Shown here piece by piece: positions 23,994-37,838 of a stretch of DNA of 64,000 nt; positions within the stretch are counted from its first letter, which is position 1; every line of letters begins with the position of its first letter. The position numbers were made by a program, and so were the translations under genes. The notes below the pieces were generated by a model that saw only the letters and a list, made by a program, of their open reading frames with translations, had not been told where the DNA came from and searched no databases. The DNA is from Watersipora subatra (Eukaryota; Bryozoa; Gymnolaemata; Cheilostomatida; Watersiporidae), in NCBI RefSeq assembly GCF_963576615.1, contig NC_088711.1, forward strand, positions 7,558,869 through 7,622,868. Reading direction: 5' to 3'.

Positions 23994-26900
23994 TCAGTTT
24001 AGCTTGGTAGATCGGGGTGCACCAAAAGGTCCTGTTCGTCCTAATTCATCCACCGCACGAACAGCAAAATGGTATTTGTGACCAGTTTGAAACTGAGTCA
24101 AGGTGCAGGCCATTGGCAATGGTAAGGCTTTTAAATCACCAACCTACAAAAGGAGATACTCACAGCTGTAACTGCCTTGTTGGTATATGTTCTAGGTACT
24201 GAGGCTTTTGTAATAACACTGGGTGCAGAAATAGCCATTTTGCATTGCAATTTAATGAGACATGCACCAACCGAACCAACCATAACATGACAATTTAACT
24301 TAGGAGTTATATTTTTGCTAATCGTTGAAAATTCCAACATCTCAATGAATCACATTTTTTTCTAATAATTATGTTTACGATATTCACATGAAAAACTAGA
24401 TTTACCTTTTAAAGATATTGTTAGGACACCGGAAAAGGTTCCAAATGGCAGCACCGATGTTTGTTTTTATTCCGCAAAGATGGAAATAGCCATTTACGGT
24501 AAATACTTTTATTAAATTGCCGGGCAGAATTATTTGTGAATAGAAATATTGATCAGACATCATTGGAAATATTGGGTTAAATGATCCTCTAGAAACTAAT
24601 CATGGTGATGAAGTTTTACTGGAGGTCATTCACTTTCAATGTTGTAAAGCAAACGAATGCTACAGTGAAAATGTTGATGGAAGACCTAGCAAACAAGCTT
24701 CTACAAGTGTAGTAGAATAATCCAAGCAGAAATCCACAATCCACAGAAATACATTCGGAGCAATCCACAGAAATACATTCCAACTCTTGCGGCTACTGTT
24801 TAAATCTTGTGGATTGTGATTTGGTTAAGTATGGTAACTAAGCAAGATGCAGGTATATCATAGCGAATAGGATTGCATTTGGTGTACCTTTGGGTTATGA
24901 TTACCCTATTATACAATTTTTTCGCCAAGCAATTTACAACATGCTGATTTTTCACTCTCTCCATATGAAATATTTTCCGCCATACGAAATCAACAAAAAT
25001 TTCTCTTGAAACTTAAGTTTGGCAGTCAGTGTGTTGATCACGTCAGAATAAGAAATATACCGATATGTTATTTGCCGAAATCCCTCTAACAATAAATGAA
25101 AGAGATACAATACTCGATTTCGCTCAGTTATTCGTTATTAGTTATTGTGAAAATGAAACTGGAAACAGATAGGTGATAAAAATAAATGGAGTGGATACAA
25201 TGCTTGATCTTGCTCAGTTCGACATTATTAGTTATTGTGAAAACAAAACCGGAAACAGGTGATAGAATTTTAGCATTGCAAAAGTTGAAGGTCTGTAAAG
25301 TAGTTAAAAATACATACTAAAACTTAGCTCAAAGTATGTGCTTAGTAAGCTAAATTCAGCTCAGTTAAATTCAATGTTTATTTTAAACGTCAGTCTTGAA
25401 GGTAAGAACTCCCTACGGTATGTACTGCACATATTACATTGTAATGTTACATTTTGTCGCAAACCATAACCACTGAATGCATTTAAGTTACTGTAGGTAA
25501 CTATAGTTACTAAGGTTAACATAATATTTGTTTCTAATATGTACAGTACCGTACATGTAGCATGTACAGTATATAAAATTTGGATATTTTTCACCAAGGG
25601 GTGTTTGCATTAAATGATTACTATGAATTTTTATACCAATCTATACGACATTGTTGCCTTACGATGCCAACATATGAAAATAAGTAAAATCGTATTGCGA
25701 GGGTCCACTGTACTATCAAGTATTAAATGTGCTACCTTTATAATTTGTGTGATTGCAACTATCACTAGCATCAGTTCTTATAAACATCTGTGATTAACGC
25801 TAAGGAATTTAAACAGTTTGGCAATTTAATTCTCGAAGGATTAACTAGAAATTTACATTCAACTTTTGGATACATTCTCATCTTTCACAACAACCTAAGT
25901 CACCTTTCAAATCTACCTAAATATCATTGACAGCATGAATGGAAAAATTTATTTTAATAGTTTTAAATATGCAGCTGCATACATGGTTTCCATGACAGAT
26001 TATGTAACTTTTTGACAGCGTGAAACACAGCACAAAAACAACCGACAGCTCGTAATGGCTTAAATAACATGCAATTACCTTTTTCCATTCCAAGCCAGTT
26101 ATCGGTCCTGGCCGCTCCTTGTATCCAAATATTTGATAGGTAGCAATACGTGCATGATTTTTGGTAAGAGTCATGCTCCACTGTAAGACTATTCCTGCAA
26201 TAGCAGCACTATATTCCAGTGCTCCAGTGAACAAATTTTTTTAAAGTATTACTAAATCAGTATAGCAGTCAACAGCAATGGACAGAAGAACAGCAAGAAC
26301 AATAGCTCAGAATACTGACGAAGATATAAACAATGAAGTACTCACTTGAATGACAATTTTCTATAACACAAGTATCAATAGTTTGACAAAAACCAAGTAA
26401 TTCTTTGAAACAAATGCTGAATTGTCTGCCTTCCTGCAACAAAGTTAGGTCAATCTCAATTGGACCTACCATCCTCCTTGGAAGTGAGTTCTAGGCGAGG
26501 AGCATTGGGCTTGAGCAAGTCACCAGACTGTCCAGTCAAGGGACATTGAGGTAGAGGAGCTGGGTGGATAGGTTGGGGTGTTGACACCATGGTAGACTGA
26601 CTTCTAAGTGTTTCTACAGCAGCAACACCGCTACATTGCCAATACTAACGCTTATATAATCCTACCTAAATTAGGTTTCACTGCTGAACAATAGGCTGTC
26701 ACAACTGAGGTTCTACCAAATCACTAGTGAGAAAAGACCAGCTTATGTAAAACTGGAATAGGAAAGTTGCTTCATACATGTCATAAAAAATGCTCAAATC
26801 ATACATTTGACAGTAACATGATACAAAATTAAAAAATCTCTTGGCATGCATTGACCATCAAGAACACACACTAAATCGGACCCCTAATAAGTCAGTTGCT

Positions 26901-29900
26901 TGATGTTCAGTTTTAGTTAAAACTCTTTTTAACTTTGAAATGTTTAAACTTTAAAACTGATACAAATTCATTTTTCAAGTCTAACAATTTAAATAATGAC
27001 ATTGATATAGTTTATAATGAACTTCAAAAAATGGAACAATGGTGTAATACAAACTAATTAATGATAAATATGGACAAAAGAATGCACATTGTAATCAGAA
27101 ATTATCAAAAGCAAATTAAATTAGAAATCAATAAAATTATTTAAATTGGAGTTAAAAGAGACATTTTATCTTCGATAAAATTCTTAGGAATTCATGTGGA
27201 CAGTCACCTGGTATGGGATACACACATTAATAAGCTAAATAAGCAGATCGAATCTAATAGATGTTCTAAACTTTTACCCAGAAGTGTTATGAAACTAATA
27301 TACAACGCGTTTATCAACTCTAAAATTAGTTACTGTCTGGAGTCATGGAAAATGCTCCAGTTTTTTATTTGAAAAAAAATTAATATCACGAAAACGTCTA
27401 ATGCGCATAATCTTTAATAAACCTCCATGATTTTGTCTTGGTCTCTATTTGTTCAGCTGTTTGTGTTCTGTTGATAAACTTTACCAGTATAAAATTATCT
27501 CGATGACTCATTCAAAATTTTATTCAAGTGATGACAAAGCAAAAAAGATTCACACTATAACACCGGATTTTCAAAAACCAATCTACCTTTACCATTATTT
27601 TTTACTGTTTCCAATAAAAAAACTATTGAATACAGAGCACCATCACAATGAAACAGTCTGCCAATAGACTTACGCAAAACTTCTGCATTTACTAGTTTTA
27701 GAGTTAACGTTAAAATCCATTTGTTAAGCTTGTATTAATTCAGACCTACGCCAATTCCTGTGGATCCAGCACCTCGACTAGCTGCGGTGCTACTGCGCAA
27801 GTGGGCCTCACCATGCCTTATAAAGTAGGAACTAAGCGTTCATTTATTTTGTTCAACTTAATCAATATTATAACCATCTCTTCATTTTGCTTAATGTTAT
27901 ATCTCTACAAAGATTACAAGAATAATTCTTCTTGAAACGGCCACGAACTTAATCAAATGAGTTATATCAAGTTTGAGACGCCCATTTTTTTAATCTAAAT
28001 ATAATTCCAGAATAAAATAGATTTTGTATTAACCTTTGAAAATACAAATGAGCCATAGATTTCAACTAATACTGTTCGGCTTTGGATATATAATTATTTT
28101 CATAGCCACAAAAAATGATTTTAATGTTTCATCTTTGGATAAAGTGAATCACTGAGAATCTTATGAGGTTATTTACTTGCTTTTTAGTAACTATTATTGC
28201 CACTATAATTGATTCACATTAAACTTTATTTTAACCTTGAGATTATGTAATTATCACAGCTGTAATAACAATGTAATCATTTAAACTGTTGTTAAATGAT
28301 TTATAATGGAGTATAAATTACTCAAAATGGTGAAAGATATTTAACTTTACTGTTAGTATACCACTCCACTGCCTTGATGCTACATTAGGCTTCTAATAGA
28401 TCTGTGTGTTGGTAGGCTGTAAAAAGACTTCAAGCCTTTGTAATAAGTAATTTATGCTATTCACTTTAACTCTTTGCATGCAATCAGCTGGGCAACAAAT
28501 GCATTGCAAACACATAATATCTCACCAGATGTTGGCTTAGAACGGCCAACACAAGCGGAAGACATTGGCGATGTTGGCTTGGATGAGTCCTCCTCCGATG
28601 TCAAATCTATCACCTCATTACTAGCTGATGATGCTATCTTTTGTCCAGAATTAATGGTTTTGCTAGGTGGCTTCAGTGATGGCGAAGACTTGATGTGCTG
28701 CGTAGCAAACATATCAAAGATTATGCTTGCTGCAAATTTAACAGAAACGAAACTGTTAACAGCAATATGATGTCTCATGAAATGAAGAAGAACCATACCC
28801 TGTTAGCAGCAGCAGCAGCTGCTGCAATCCTGGCCTTATCTTCAGCAGCCTTTTTGGCAGCTTGCTCAGCAAGCCTTACCGCATTTGCCTCAGACTGCTG
28901 TTTCGCCTGCCAATCATCTCGCCCTTTGTTCACAGCTGCCAACAGTTTTGCAGACTCGATAGCTTTGCGCTGTTCTGATAAAGCTTTGTGTGAGAGCACT
29001 GTGCTTTTGACAACTTTGACTCCCGAATGATTCAGCGGTACTTGCAGCTAAAAATTAATCGTAGATCCATGAATGAAAATAAACAAAACGGAAAGTTGAC
29101 AATTTCAACGCAACTAGTTTACCCTGGAGTGATACCAATACTTACATTAAAAAATTATCAAATACAGTGGAATCTCATTTCTCGAACATAATCCGTTAGA
29201 GAAGGTTGTTCGAAAACCGAGTTGTTCGAGATCCAAAACAATTATTACCATTTGAATTAATGTATGTAAATTTTAATCCGTTCCAAGCTGAGATAACTGC
29301 CATAAAGTATTGTTTTAACATTTTACACCATAAACTGTACTGCATACTACATACTAAAAAAAAATAAATATGGGTGGATATAGATCGTGTTCATTTTTAA
29401 TAAAATACTTTCTATCTATGATGATGAAAACAAAACAAAAAGTAAACATTTCGTATGTTTTGCTCTTAAAATATCGAAAACAATCTACGTTAAGATACGA
29501 TACCAAAAATTGAATAATTAATAACGAAACAGTGAAAAATGCAACAGATCAGTTACATCATAAACCCTGTGAGAAAGAAAATATAAACAGCAATGGCACG
29601 TTCACCTCACAATTTTTAAGGAGAATTTTCCTCCATAACAATTTAGGGTAACGCGACTGGAGGAGTTGTCTCTCAAGCAAAATCTCTTCAGCAGAGGGAC
29701 GTCGTCTCAGATGGTTCCTTCCTTTTTGTAAAGAATTGATGAAGCGTAATTTGCTTCTCCCTTTGTTAACGAATGTTTCCATGCTGTTTCCGGAGCTGTT
29801 CCAATTGTTTAATTCTAATGCGCATGCTTCGATTTGGTCAAGAATAGAATTCATGTTCAAGATCCGAGATGAACAAATCTCATTTTTTTCGGTAAAAAAC

Positions 29901-32900
29901 TGAATTGGTCGAAAACTGAAGTGTTCGAGAACCGAGGTTCCACTGTATATAGAATACTTATGGATAAATGGTGAACCTAAAAATTTTGTTTAATTTTGTT
30001 TGTGACAACTTTCTACCCATCAAAAACTAAATGCAACTTTTATTCTCAATGGGATTTCAATTACACCAACTAACTTTCATTAAAACGAATGGATGAACGA
30101 TATGGGTGATATGTATGGGTGATCATCGAAGAAACATCGTGATCACTTTCAGCAGTCATATCGCAAGTTTGGGTAAAATTCAGTAAAAGCGTTACGTGAT
30201 CAGTAATTTTAGCCTAATAGGTAGCTTTACAAGCCTGATATGTATTGTTAGTTTAATCACTCGGGGAGTTGCTGAGACTTGTGTCCTCCAGCTATTCAAA
30301 TAAAGATAGAAAAATAGCATCCAAAAAAGGTTGATGCCCTTTGCAAGGCTATTTTAGAAAATGCTGTAACTGACAGTCACCAATGAAGTTCAAGTACGTA
30401 AAATAAAAAGGTAATACATAATATAGTAACACACCTTTTCCACACTCAGCTGAGTACTGACTGATCGTTGTGCAGGCCTTATATTAATCAGTTTTAGTTT
30501 TTCTCGTACAGATTTCATTTCATGCAAAATCTTTTGAATCTTCTTGGAGTCCATATTGTTTTTAATTCTTAGTTCCTTGTGTCGCTGCTTAAGCTCTTCA
30601 TGATAGCTATCTTTGACAACATCTGATTTGATAATGGCATCATAAAAAGAAGCTAGACCCTGCAAAATCCAGAACACCATGGAGAACAGCGTCAGAACTA
30701 AAAGTTTAATAAATACTACGTAATTTTCCCATACTACTAATTTAGAGAGAAAAAATGCTAAAAAACCACTTCTGTTCTCAGAGACATGGAATTTCCATGG
30801 CTTACATTCTTTTTTAGATGTATCGGCTCTAAACCATCATCCTCTTCATCATCAATTATCTCATGTATTACAGGCTTGGAGGTAGGTTCGTCTAATGCAG
30901 TGCTTAGGTGTGAGATCAGCTAAAAATGGAATAGCAATGCTGTGCTCAATTAAATAGCAATTCAGTTAACCAAGTATTAAATTAACGTGTTACAAAAACT
31001 AATAATGAAACGTATGCATGAACAGTTCATCAAAAGCCGTTTGATAAGTCAAGTATATATAGTCTTTGCTGTTTGGCAAAAAGTTAGTAACACAATTAGT
31101 GAGCAAGCTCAGTATCATGGGCCTACCGTGAGCACTAAATATGCAAAAGATCATCAACTAATAACATCTTCATAGTAATGCATGAGCCAATCTTGATTTA
31201 AACTAATTGATTAAAAACGAGCAACCTTACCATAATCTGGATAACAAATTTCAACTTGGGCGTACAATTTGGTGGTCAAATGGATATTAAAACAAAGATT
31301 GAAATTACTTAACAATCGATATTCTACAGCGCAGTAATAGGATTATAAATATACAGAAAAGTCTTTAATTTTTATGAAAATGAGAACAGCTGTTTCATCA
31401 ACACTTGGGGAACAAAAAAGCAATATTTTTAGAGCTGTTTTTCTTGATGATTTAGGCATTCCGTATACAATACTTCTAAAGTTGAATTGAATAATTAGCA
31501 AGCTCTTTGTCTTGAGTTTTGAGATGACTGTTTGAGTAAAAGCGCCTATTGCTAGCTTAGCAATTGCCAATAATTCAGCTAAGTTAGAAGATGAAAGGTG
31601 GAAGCTGAAGTTAAGGTTTAAGGCTACACTTCGCGAAAAGTATAGCCAAAGCATAGTGCACATATATTTGCTATAGCTACACACCAGTGTTACTAGGCAA
31701 TGTGGCGTGTTGACAAGTAAATTGATCCAATGAGAATTGGCCTCAGTTGTGTGAAGGCCATGACGTGCTTGCTGGATTCCCTATGACTGCTATCCAAGTA
31801 TGAACTTATGTATTATCTGATAAGAATCAGCAACAACTTGAGATAATCAATAAGGTTTGTGAAGTTATTTGCATTGCGAATTTCGCTCAACAAAGAAATG
31901 CTTTACATTAATGATGAAAACAAGCAGTTCCAAAATATTTTAGGTTCACAGGAAATCAAACTAAAGAAAAGAAGAGTTTGACAGATTTAAATGTTAAAAC
32001 CATTGAATAAAGGGTTTTATAAAAAGTTTCTCTTTACATTAGTGACGATCTTAGATAAAACTAGCTTGTTTGGAAATGAAGAAAATAGATTAAGAATTGT
32101 TAGAATCATATATTTCACTCGATCACAGATGTGTTGATTTCCTCTCTACTGACATAAACTAAGAAAATAAAAGGCACTGTTAGAATCCCACCATTTCATT
32201 TGGCAACGCACCATTTCTAACATCATGAAGCAATATAGGGTATGCACATTGCAACAGTACTAACTTGGAACTTGTTTTTGTGGGTGCTGAGTTAATTAGT
32301 GATTTTGTCTTTAGTGGTTTCTTAAAGGCATCTACCATAAAACCTCTATTTAAATGCCATAGCGCTCTATTTTTCATTCTTTTCCCTAGAGTGGTGTTCA
32401 AAAAGATGTTGCGTTCAAATAGAGGCTGGCGTTGTATAATTTTTCAAATAGCTCGTCAGAATTTTGTGAAGGTAAATTTAACAGTTTTACGGGCGAAGCG
32501 AATGTCGTCATATTTTGCACTCCCCTTCAGGCGGAGCTATATTAACCCTTTTGAATGCAACAAATCTGTTAACTCTTCTCTATCTCTAAATGAATATGCA
32601 TCGGGAAGTCAAGAAATATCTCTACCAGTTGATATCTATTGCTCGCAATTAATCTGCGATGATATTATAACCTGTGCCTTGCTTTGCAATTTGCTAAAGC
32701 TTTCAATTTTCTATTTCATTCTAAATTTGAAGGCATACTTTTTTATAACTATTATTAATAATGTTGCATAAAAGCTCATTGCAGTCATTGATATGTTTAC
32801 AGCCAAAACTGGTTTTTATGTGCAATAGAATAGGAATTAGGAGCGTCGATCCATTGTAAGCCGTATTCAGATAATTACAAGGATGCTATCAAATAATATG

Positions 32901-35900
32901 CTATAAATTTGCAAATTTATTAGTTATACATGTACAATAACATTCTAGCAAATGCTACAATTATATATTCAAGAACACATGAAATAAACTAACCACACTT
33001 TTACGTGTTGCATTTCGCACAAATGATAAAATGTTAGCCACATGGGTGCTAAGCACGACCTTAGCCTAAAACTAGTTGTTTATATTCCATCATAAACGTC
33101 AACCGCTTTTTACATACGTCAAAATATTAAGACCGGGTTAAACAAGGGACTTTTACTAGCCTGATACAGTTATTAATTATTTTTATGGTGTTGCTTTCAA
33201 AGTTTTAATGGAAAACTAAAAACTTGGAATTGGAAAATGGTTTTGATACCAACAGAAGCGACAAAAGAATTAATTTTTATTGATGCATTCGAGTCATTAT
33301 TAGTACGATTTTTTGGGCACTTCCTTACTGATTACATGCTATTTTGGGTTCGTAAAGATCAAAGAATGTCAATGTATTGGTCAAATGGAGGTTGAGTTCA
33401 ATGAAAAGGTGGCGCTTTACTTTTCAACCCTGATCCTACAGTGGCAGGCAAATGGAGCTGGTGTTCAAATAAAGGTGGCATTCAATTAGAGGTTTTACGC
33501 TATCTTTGAGCTAGAATGCTAGAACACAAATTTGTATGGAATTTTAATTAGTGCAAACTTCTGTTAGTCATCATAACTCAAAATATGAGTTATTATCCTA
33601 AACACTTTAATTATGATACAGTAAAAAGGGGACAAGGGCCACAGAACTGATTTATCAGTACTGATAGGCATAGCAAATAGTAAGACGTTTCAGACCTATG
33701 GAGGTAATCCCAAAAGTTTTTTGTAGGTAAATAAGTTTTATGCCCTAAACCTCGATTTGGAAAGTGCGAAAGGGATTCGCCAGAAATTAGTGGGGTCATC
33801 AACAGATAATGGGATTACAGAATTTTAATAGATAAACTGCAAAAAAGTGGCCCATCTGACATAACGATTGCGCTTAACATTAAAGATATTTCATTTCATT
33901 GTTCGCAATTTTTATTTGTGTAGGATGGACAGTTACCGCTATACTTATTTTATAGAGCAAATTCAGTTATTTGATAACCATTCATATTTAGTTCCTTGAT
34001 AAGTTTGAAATATAGCATTGCTGGAATTAAGTTCATACAACAGCATTAACGGGCAGCAAAAGAGAAAATCGATGACAGTGTAGTGACAATACAGTAATGG
34101 CACTGTCAGAATGCAAATGTGAGCCCCGCTAATCAGTCTTGCAATTGCGCCTAACGAAGTATTAATGTCTAGCCGACAGCGCAGAATCTATAATAAAATT
34201 TTCTCTTAATGAAACCATTGTAAATCTTTGTGTGCAATGCAAGATATGTTACTGCTTAGTCGCATCTCGGTTAACAGTACGCAATTCACAACCTGCTTAG
34301 GAACACTTGACAAACACATGTTTCAATAAATTCAATTCGCAGTTTAGTGAGCAAGTCCAATATGCCATGAACAACTATGTGCACTACAAGTTACAAACCA
34401 AAAAGATATGAACTGGTTTTTCTTCAGTCTAATCATTATTAAGAAAAAAGCAAACAAATCGTTATCACAATTTTTTTCACTAAAAATCATCAAGCTTAAT
34501 TCCACATTTATTGAGCTGATAATTATGTATTCAATAAACAGGACATAAAGTTTCTTATCACATATATATATATGTATCTGCTCAGTATAGTATCAATCAA
34601 AACTTGATGCTCTGATAACGAAGCTTACACTTAAAAAAACATTTGGTAGGTAATTACTAACCTTGTTTAACCTATCATCAGGTTCTACCGCAGATGAGGA
34701 AAGCTTGGCTTTTTTGCAAGGGATGTGTCCATCTTCATCATCAGATGTGATGCAGGTGCTACCCTTATGATCAACATACAGTTTGTGAGATTCCCTCTTA
34801 CATTTGTGAACCATTGTTGGTTCTGTAAAATTTGCATCACCTAAATTTTGACACTCTTTCAACTCAGGTTCAAGACCTAGCTCTGAGGAATTTGCACTGC
34901 TAGGTGTATTCAGATCCTTCATGCAACGCTTTAGTTTGCTACTAGCATTTTTTTGATTTGATCTTTCTGTGGACTTCTGACAAATCAAGGTTGGCTCATC
35001 GTTTAGCTGCGGTGGAGAGATGACTTCATCATTGACATCTGCTCTGAGCTCTTCTGGTGATAGGAGCGGCTGAGTGTTGCTGGGTAAATGTTCGGCTGAT
35101 GCATCTAAATTAAAATCACTAGATGTCAACACAATTACAATAGGCGATGAATTTTCGGAATCTCCTCCTGGCTTAGTGGTTAATTCTGCTGTAGCTGAAA
35201 GTTTGACGTCGGAATTCACTGGGCAGTCGCTGTTTTTCGGCAGTCCTAAAGACCTTGTTTGGTTCAAGGTGTGAGAAGATTGTTCCGATGAGCCCACTTT
35301 ACTGAGCCCATTTTTTTGAGGATTATCACAAATTAATGACTTTGTTGATTTCAAACAATTATTTAATATTCCTGAATTGTTCTCAAAATCTTGCTCTGTT
35401 GTGGATCTATTTTCGTCAACTATTATAGGTTCCGAGTTCTTTTTAGTATTTGCTGCAATCACAGCTTGAATTTCATTATTACTTGCCTGTTGTGTAACGT
35501 CATTACTACTGACTATAGGTGCTTTATGAATAGTCACAGAGGATACATCTTCTGAAGACTTGTCAGGTCTTGTTTCATTATATAACGTAGAAGGTAGAGA
35601 TTTTAAAATTGGTAATGTGTTAGAAACCTTCAACGCGGGGACTGACTTGAAAGCGGCTTCTGTTGTATTGGTGGACTGACTTGTACTCAACAATTGCTTG
35701 CTGTTTGATTGCATTTCATTAGCAGCTAGAGTGTTCACAGCTGTGCAAGAAGAGGCAGGTTGACTGTTAGAATCATCCATTAAGTCAATGCCTGAAATAA
35801 AAATTGTAAAAGAAATAAGGTGCATTGCAAGTTTGAAATTAAACCAGCTTATTAGTGTGAAACAGGCAATGAAGCTAGCTTCAAGCAAAGGTTTTCTGAA

Positions 35901-36277
35901 AATTGGAAAACACAGATACAAACATCACTTTGATATGCAGTTAAGGCGTCAGTACATAAAACCATCTTTATACCTTCCAATAGGGTATCATCGCAATTTT
36001 GCGCTTCTGCATCTTCTTCTTCAGATTCTCCAAGAATGGCATCCCCATTAGTTTCATCTACGGTGACAACTTCAGATGCTTGTCGTTGCAACTGGTGGTC
36101 AGCACTGTTTTTGTATCCATTAGATAAGTGGCTTTCTAATGGCACCATTTTTTTAGCATGCCTTTCAGGAGATTGTCCAGTAGCACTTTTGTTTAGACCA
36201 TTCAGCACAGATTGAAGTCCAGCTTTAAATCTTCGACCAATTGCTTCTGGGACTGTGGAGGTTGGACAACTTTCCAT
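23994..36277 (-). CDS. ATF7IP: ATF7IP / MCAF1 / Windei homologue (nine coding exons)
   Basis: Exons in transcript order: 36277-35974, 35791-34662, 30919-30806, 30659-30435, 29047-28799, 28697-28526, 26613-26470, 26194-26079, 24143-23994. Phases agree throughout and give 867 aa starting [12 protein letters not shown]. Residues 1-480 are low-complexity and Ser/Thr/Asn-rich, with a basic cluster PCKKAKL near the end of exon 2. Residues 479-516 are acidic (EIIDDEEDD). Residues 517-580 and 592-674 are charged helical, coiled-coil-like segments, the first at the place of the SETDB1-binding region of ATF7[11 protein letters not shown] near 703 is a SUMO-interacting motif, as in the vertebrate protein. 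Residues from about 745 carry the HPAPLP segment and then the C-terminal FNIII domain ([49 protein letters not shown]). From family knowledge it partners and stabilises SETDB1 for H3K9 methylation. It is shorter than the roughly 1270-residue human protein. Introns contain a LINE remnant and MITEs. Confidence 0.9.
24895..25710 (-). mobile_element. pogo/Tigger-like MITE, copy 1
   Basis: The right end, read in reverse, is CAGTGGACCCTCGCAATACG with TA outside, the form of pogo/Tigger ends. A diverged copy in opposite orientation lies near 43.07-43.6 kb; both contain GTAACTATAGTTACTAAGG or its complement. The left end is not well defined. An internal stretch (25090-25260) is itself tandemly doubled (GCTCAGTT...TTATTAGTTATTGTGAAAA). 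It lies in the last ATF7IP intron. Confidence 0.5.
26965..27430 (+). mobile_element. Degenerate non-LTR retrotransposon (LINE) reverse-transcriptase remnant
   Basis: Conceptual translation gives fragments typical of the C-terminal part of a LINE reverse transcriptase: KMEQWC, then [17 protein letters not shown], then [14 protein letters not shown] and KISYC. Several stop codons and shifts interrupt it, so it is dead. It lies inside an ATF7IP intron in antisense orientation. A CR1/Jockey-like clade is possible but not determined. Confidence 0.7.
29165..29945. mobile_element. 781-bp pogo/Tigger-like element in an ATF7IP intron
   Basis: The ends are CAGTGGAATCTCATTTCTCG and, reversed, CAGTGGAACCTCGGTTCTCG, each with TA outside (29163-29164 and 29946-29947). 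GTTCGA motifs recur near both ends. A 100-codon open frame on the minus strand (29558-29860) lies inside the element. It might be a transposase scrap but has no motif I recognise, and it is not counted as an exon of ATF7IP. Confidence 0.75.
32335..33500 (+). mobile_element. TA-flanked MITE family, copy 2 (most complete)
   Basis: The left end is CCATAAAACCTCTATTTAAA and the right end, reversed, GCGTAAAACCTCTAATTGAA. TA flanks both. The interior matches copy 1 at 4506-5730 in the same order (CTCGTCAGAATTTTG, GCATAAAAGCTCATTGCA, GAGCGTCGATCCATTGTAA). Subterminal stretches repeat variants of TTCAAATAGAGGTGGCG. No transposase frame. Confidence 0.8.
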
Positions 36278-37838
36278 TTTATGTCTCCTAAATGTCTACA
36301 AACCATTAACACGGAGAACATACAACCTTGTCAGGCTGCAAACTAACAACACAAATTTTGATTTAGGGCAAGTGAAGTATTAACAACTATTTTTATTTGA
36401 TATCTTACATGCGGGAATGGCCAAAAGCTTCTACATGGAATGCTTAGGGATGAAAAGAATGCCTATCAAACCGGAATGCTAAAACAAAATGGCATGACCA
36501 AAGGCATATAACAGCTATTTAAAGCACACCTACAAAATGAAGACTGGAAACTAAAGTGAGGAGGCAGATGAGAATTTCCAAAACGAAAGTCTTTTAAAAA
36601 ACTATTTAGTGAGTGGATAGTTGATATGCAGCTGAATAATAGAAATGAACAGTAGTATGCGAGAAACATGAAATTGAAGCTTATTTCTTCAAACCATCTG
36701 TAGGCAAAAATAAATGGATTATTTTAGAAGGACTTCAGCAAAAGTGCTTTTATTCATTTCCAGTATAAGATCTAAGACTATTGAATGTCGATATTTAGCT
36801 GACCACTCAAAAATGTTTATATACAAACCAGTGTTAGCTTGATATATATCATCGATATATATCGCCGATAGATATGCTATTTTTGAGTAAAAAAGATCGA
36901 TATTTTTGAAAAATATCCATTTTATCATTCCGTTGTCACCTTACAACTATTACTAACAGTCTAAAAATGCTAAATAACACCTAAAATCATCAAATACTTG
37001 CATAGGGTCCTATTAGGCTTACCCAACACAGACAAACAAAGACAGCCAGAACAAGGAGGTGACATTGGCTACAGTCCGCTAGACCAATTAATTAATGTTT
37101 GAGTTGAGAAGAGTTTTTCAGATCTAAATTGTATTCCTTCATCCCAGTACTATCTCCCTAACCTGATTATCTCATCTCATGTTAAACTGTTATATTTTAT
37201 TGCCTTATTAGAAGACCAGCCTGCTGAAAACCCTTTGAACTTCATAATCCATGACTTTGAAATGAACAATTTGACAACCAGAAACGGATTTGTAAACACA
37301 TTACACTGAGATGACAGAGTAACTCATCTCATCATTTTCTGTAAAAATCTTTTAATGAATATTTTAAAGGATTCTGGCTCAATATAAAATCTATAAATAT
37401 GATGATATAACTCTGACTGCTAGTGTTGAGTGTGTGTTTTCATCATGTGGACTGGTTCACAGCAAGTTGAGAAATCGTCTCAGTGTGGTGAAGGCTAGCA
37501 AGCTGGTGTTTGTTTACAAATACCTAAACTAGACAAGAGTAGGACATTAGAACATGCTGGGACTATTATAGTGTGTATTTACTATTTGCACTATTTTGTT
37601 TGCACTTTGCATTCATGTCATGATTTCCAATCCAATCTTTGACGAACATTTTCATATTTATAAATATTATTATACTAGGCTTACAATAAATCAAGTGTTT
37701 GGTATTAAACATTGCTGACTGGTCCCATACAACATTTAAAATACGTCAATCACAATGTAAACGCTATACAAGTTCGACCTAGCTTCAATTTTTTTTCAAA
37801 AATGTCATTTGTTTCAAAAATATCATAAATATCAATAA
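36278..37838. other. Intergenic region upstream of ATF7IP
   Basis: The likely ATF7IP promoter and 5' untranslated region lie at the left end. Beyond about 36.5 kb I see only AT-rich sequence, with ATATATCGATATAT-type palindromes near 36.85 kb. No gene is supported. Confidence 0.5.

Noticed and set aside
28474-28770. 98-codon plus-strand frame near 28.5 kb
   Set aside because: It is antisense to the ATF7IP exon 28697-28526, whose frame has the VIDLT motif and matching splice phases.
29558-29860. 100-codon minus-strand frame, considered as an extra ATF7IP exon
   Set aside because: It lies wholly inside a TA-flanked pogo-like element, and the neighbouring exons already join in phase without it.
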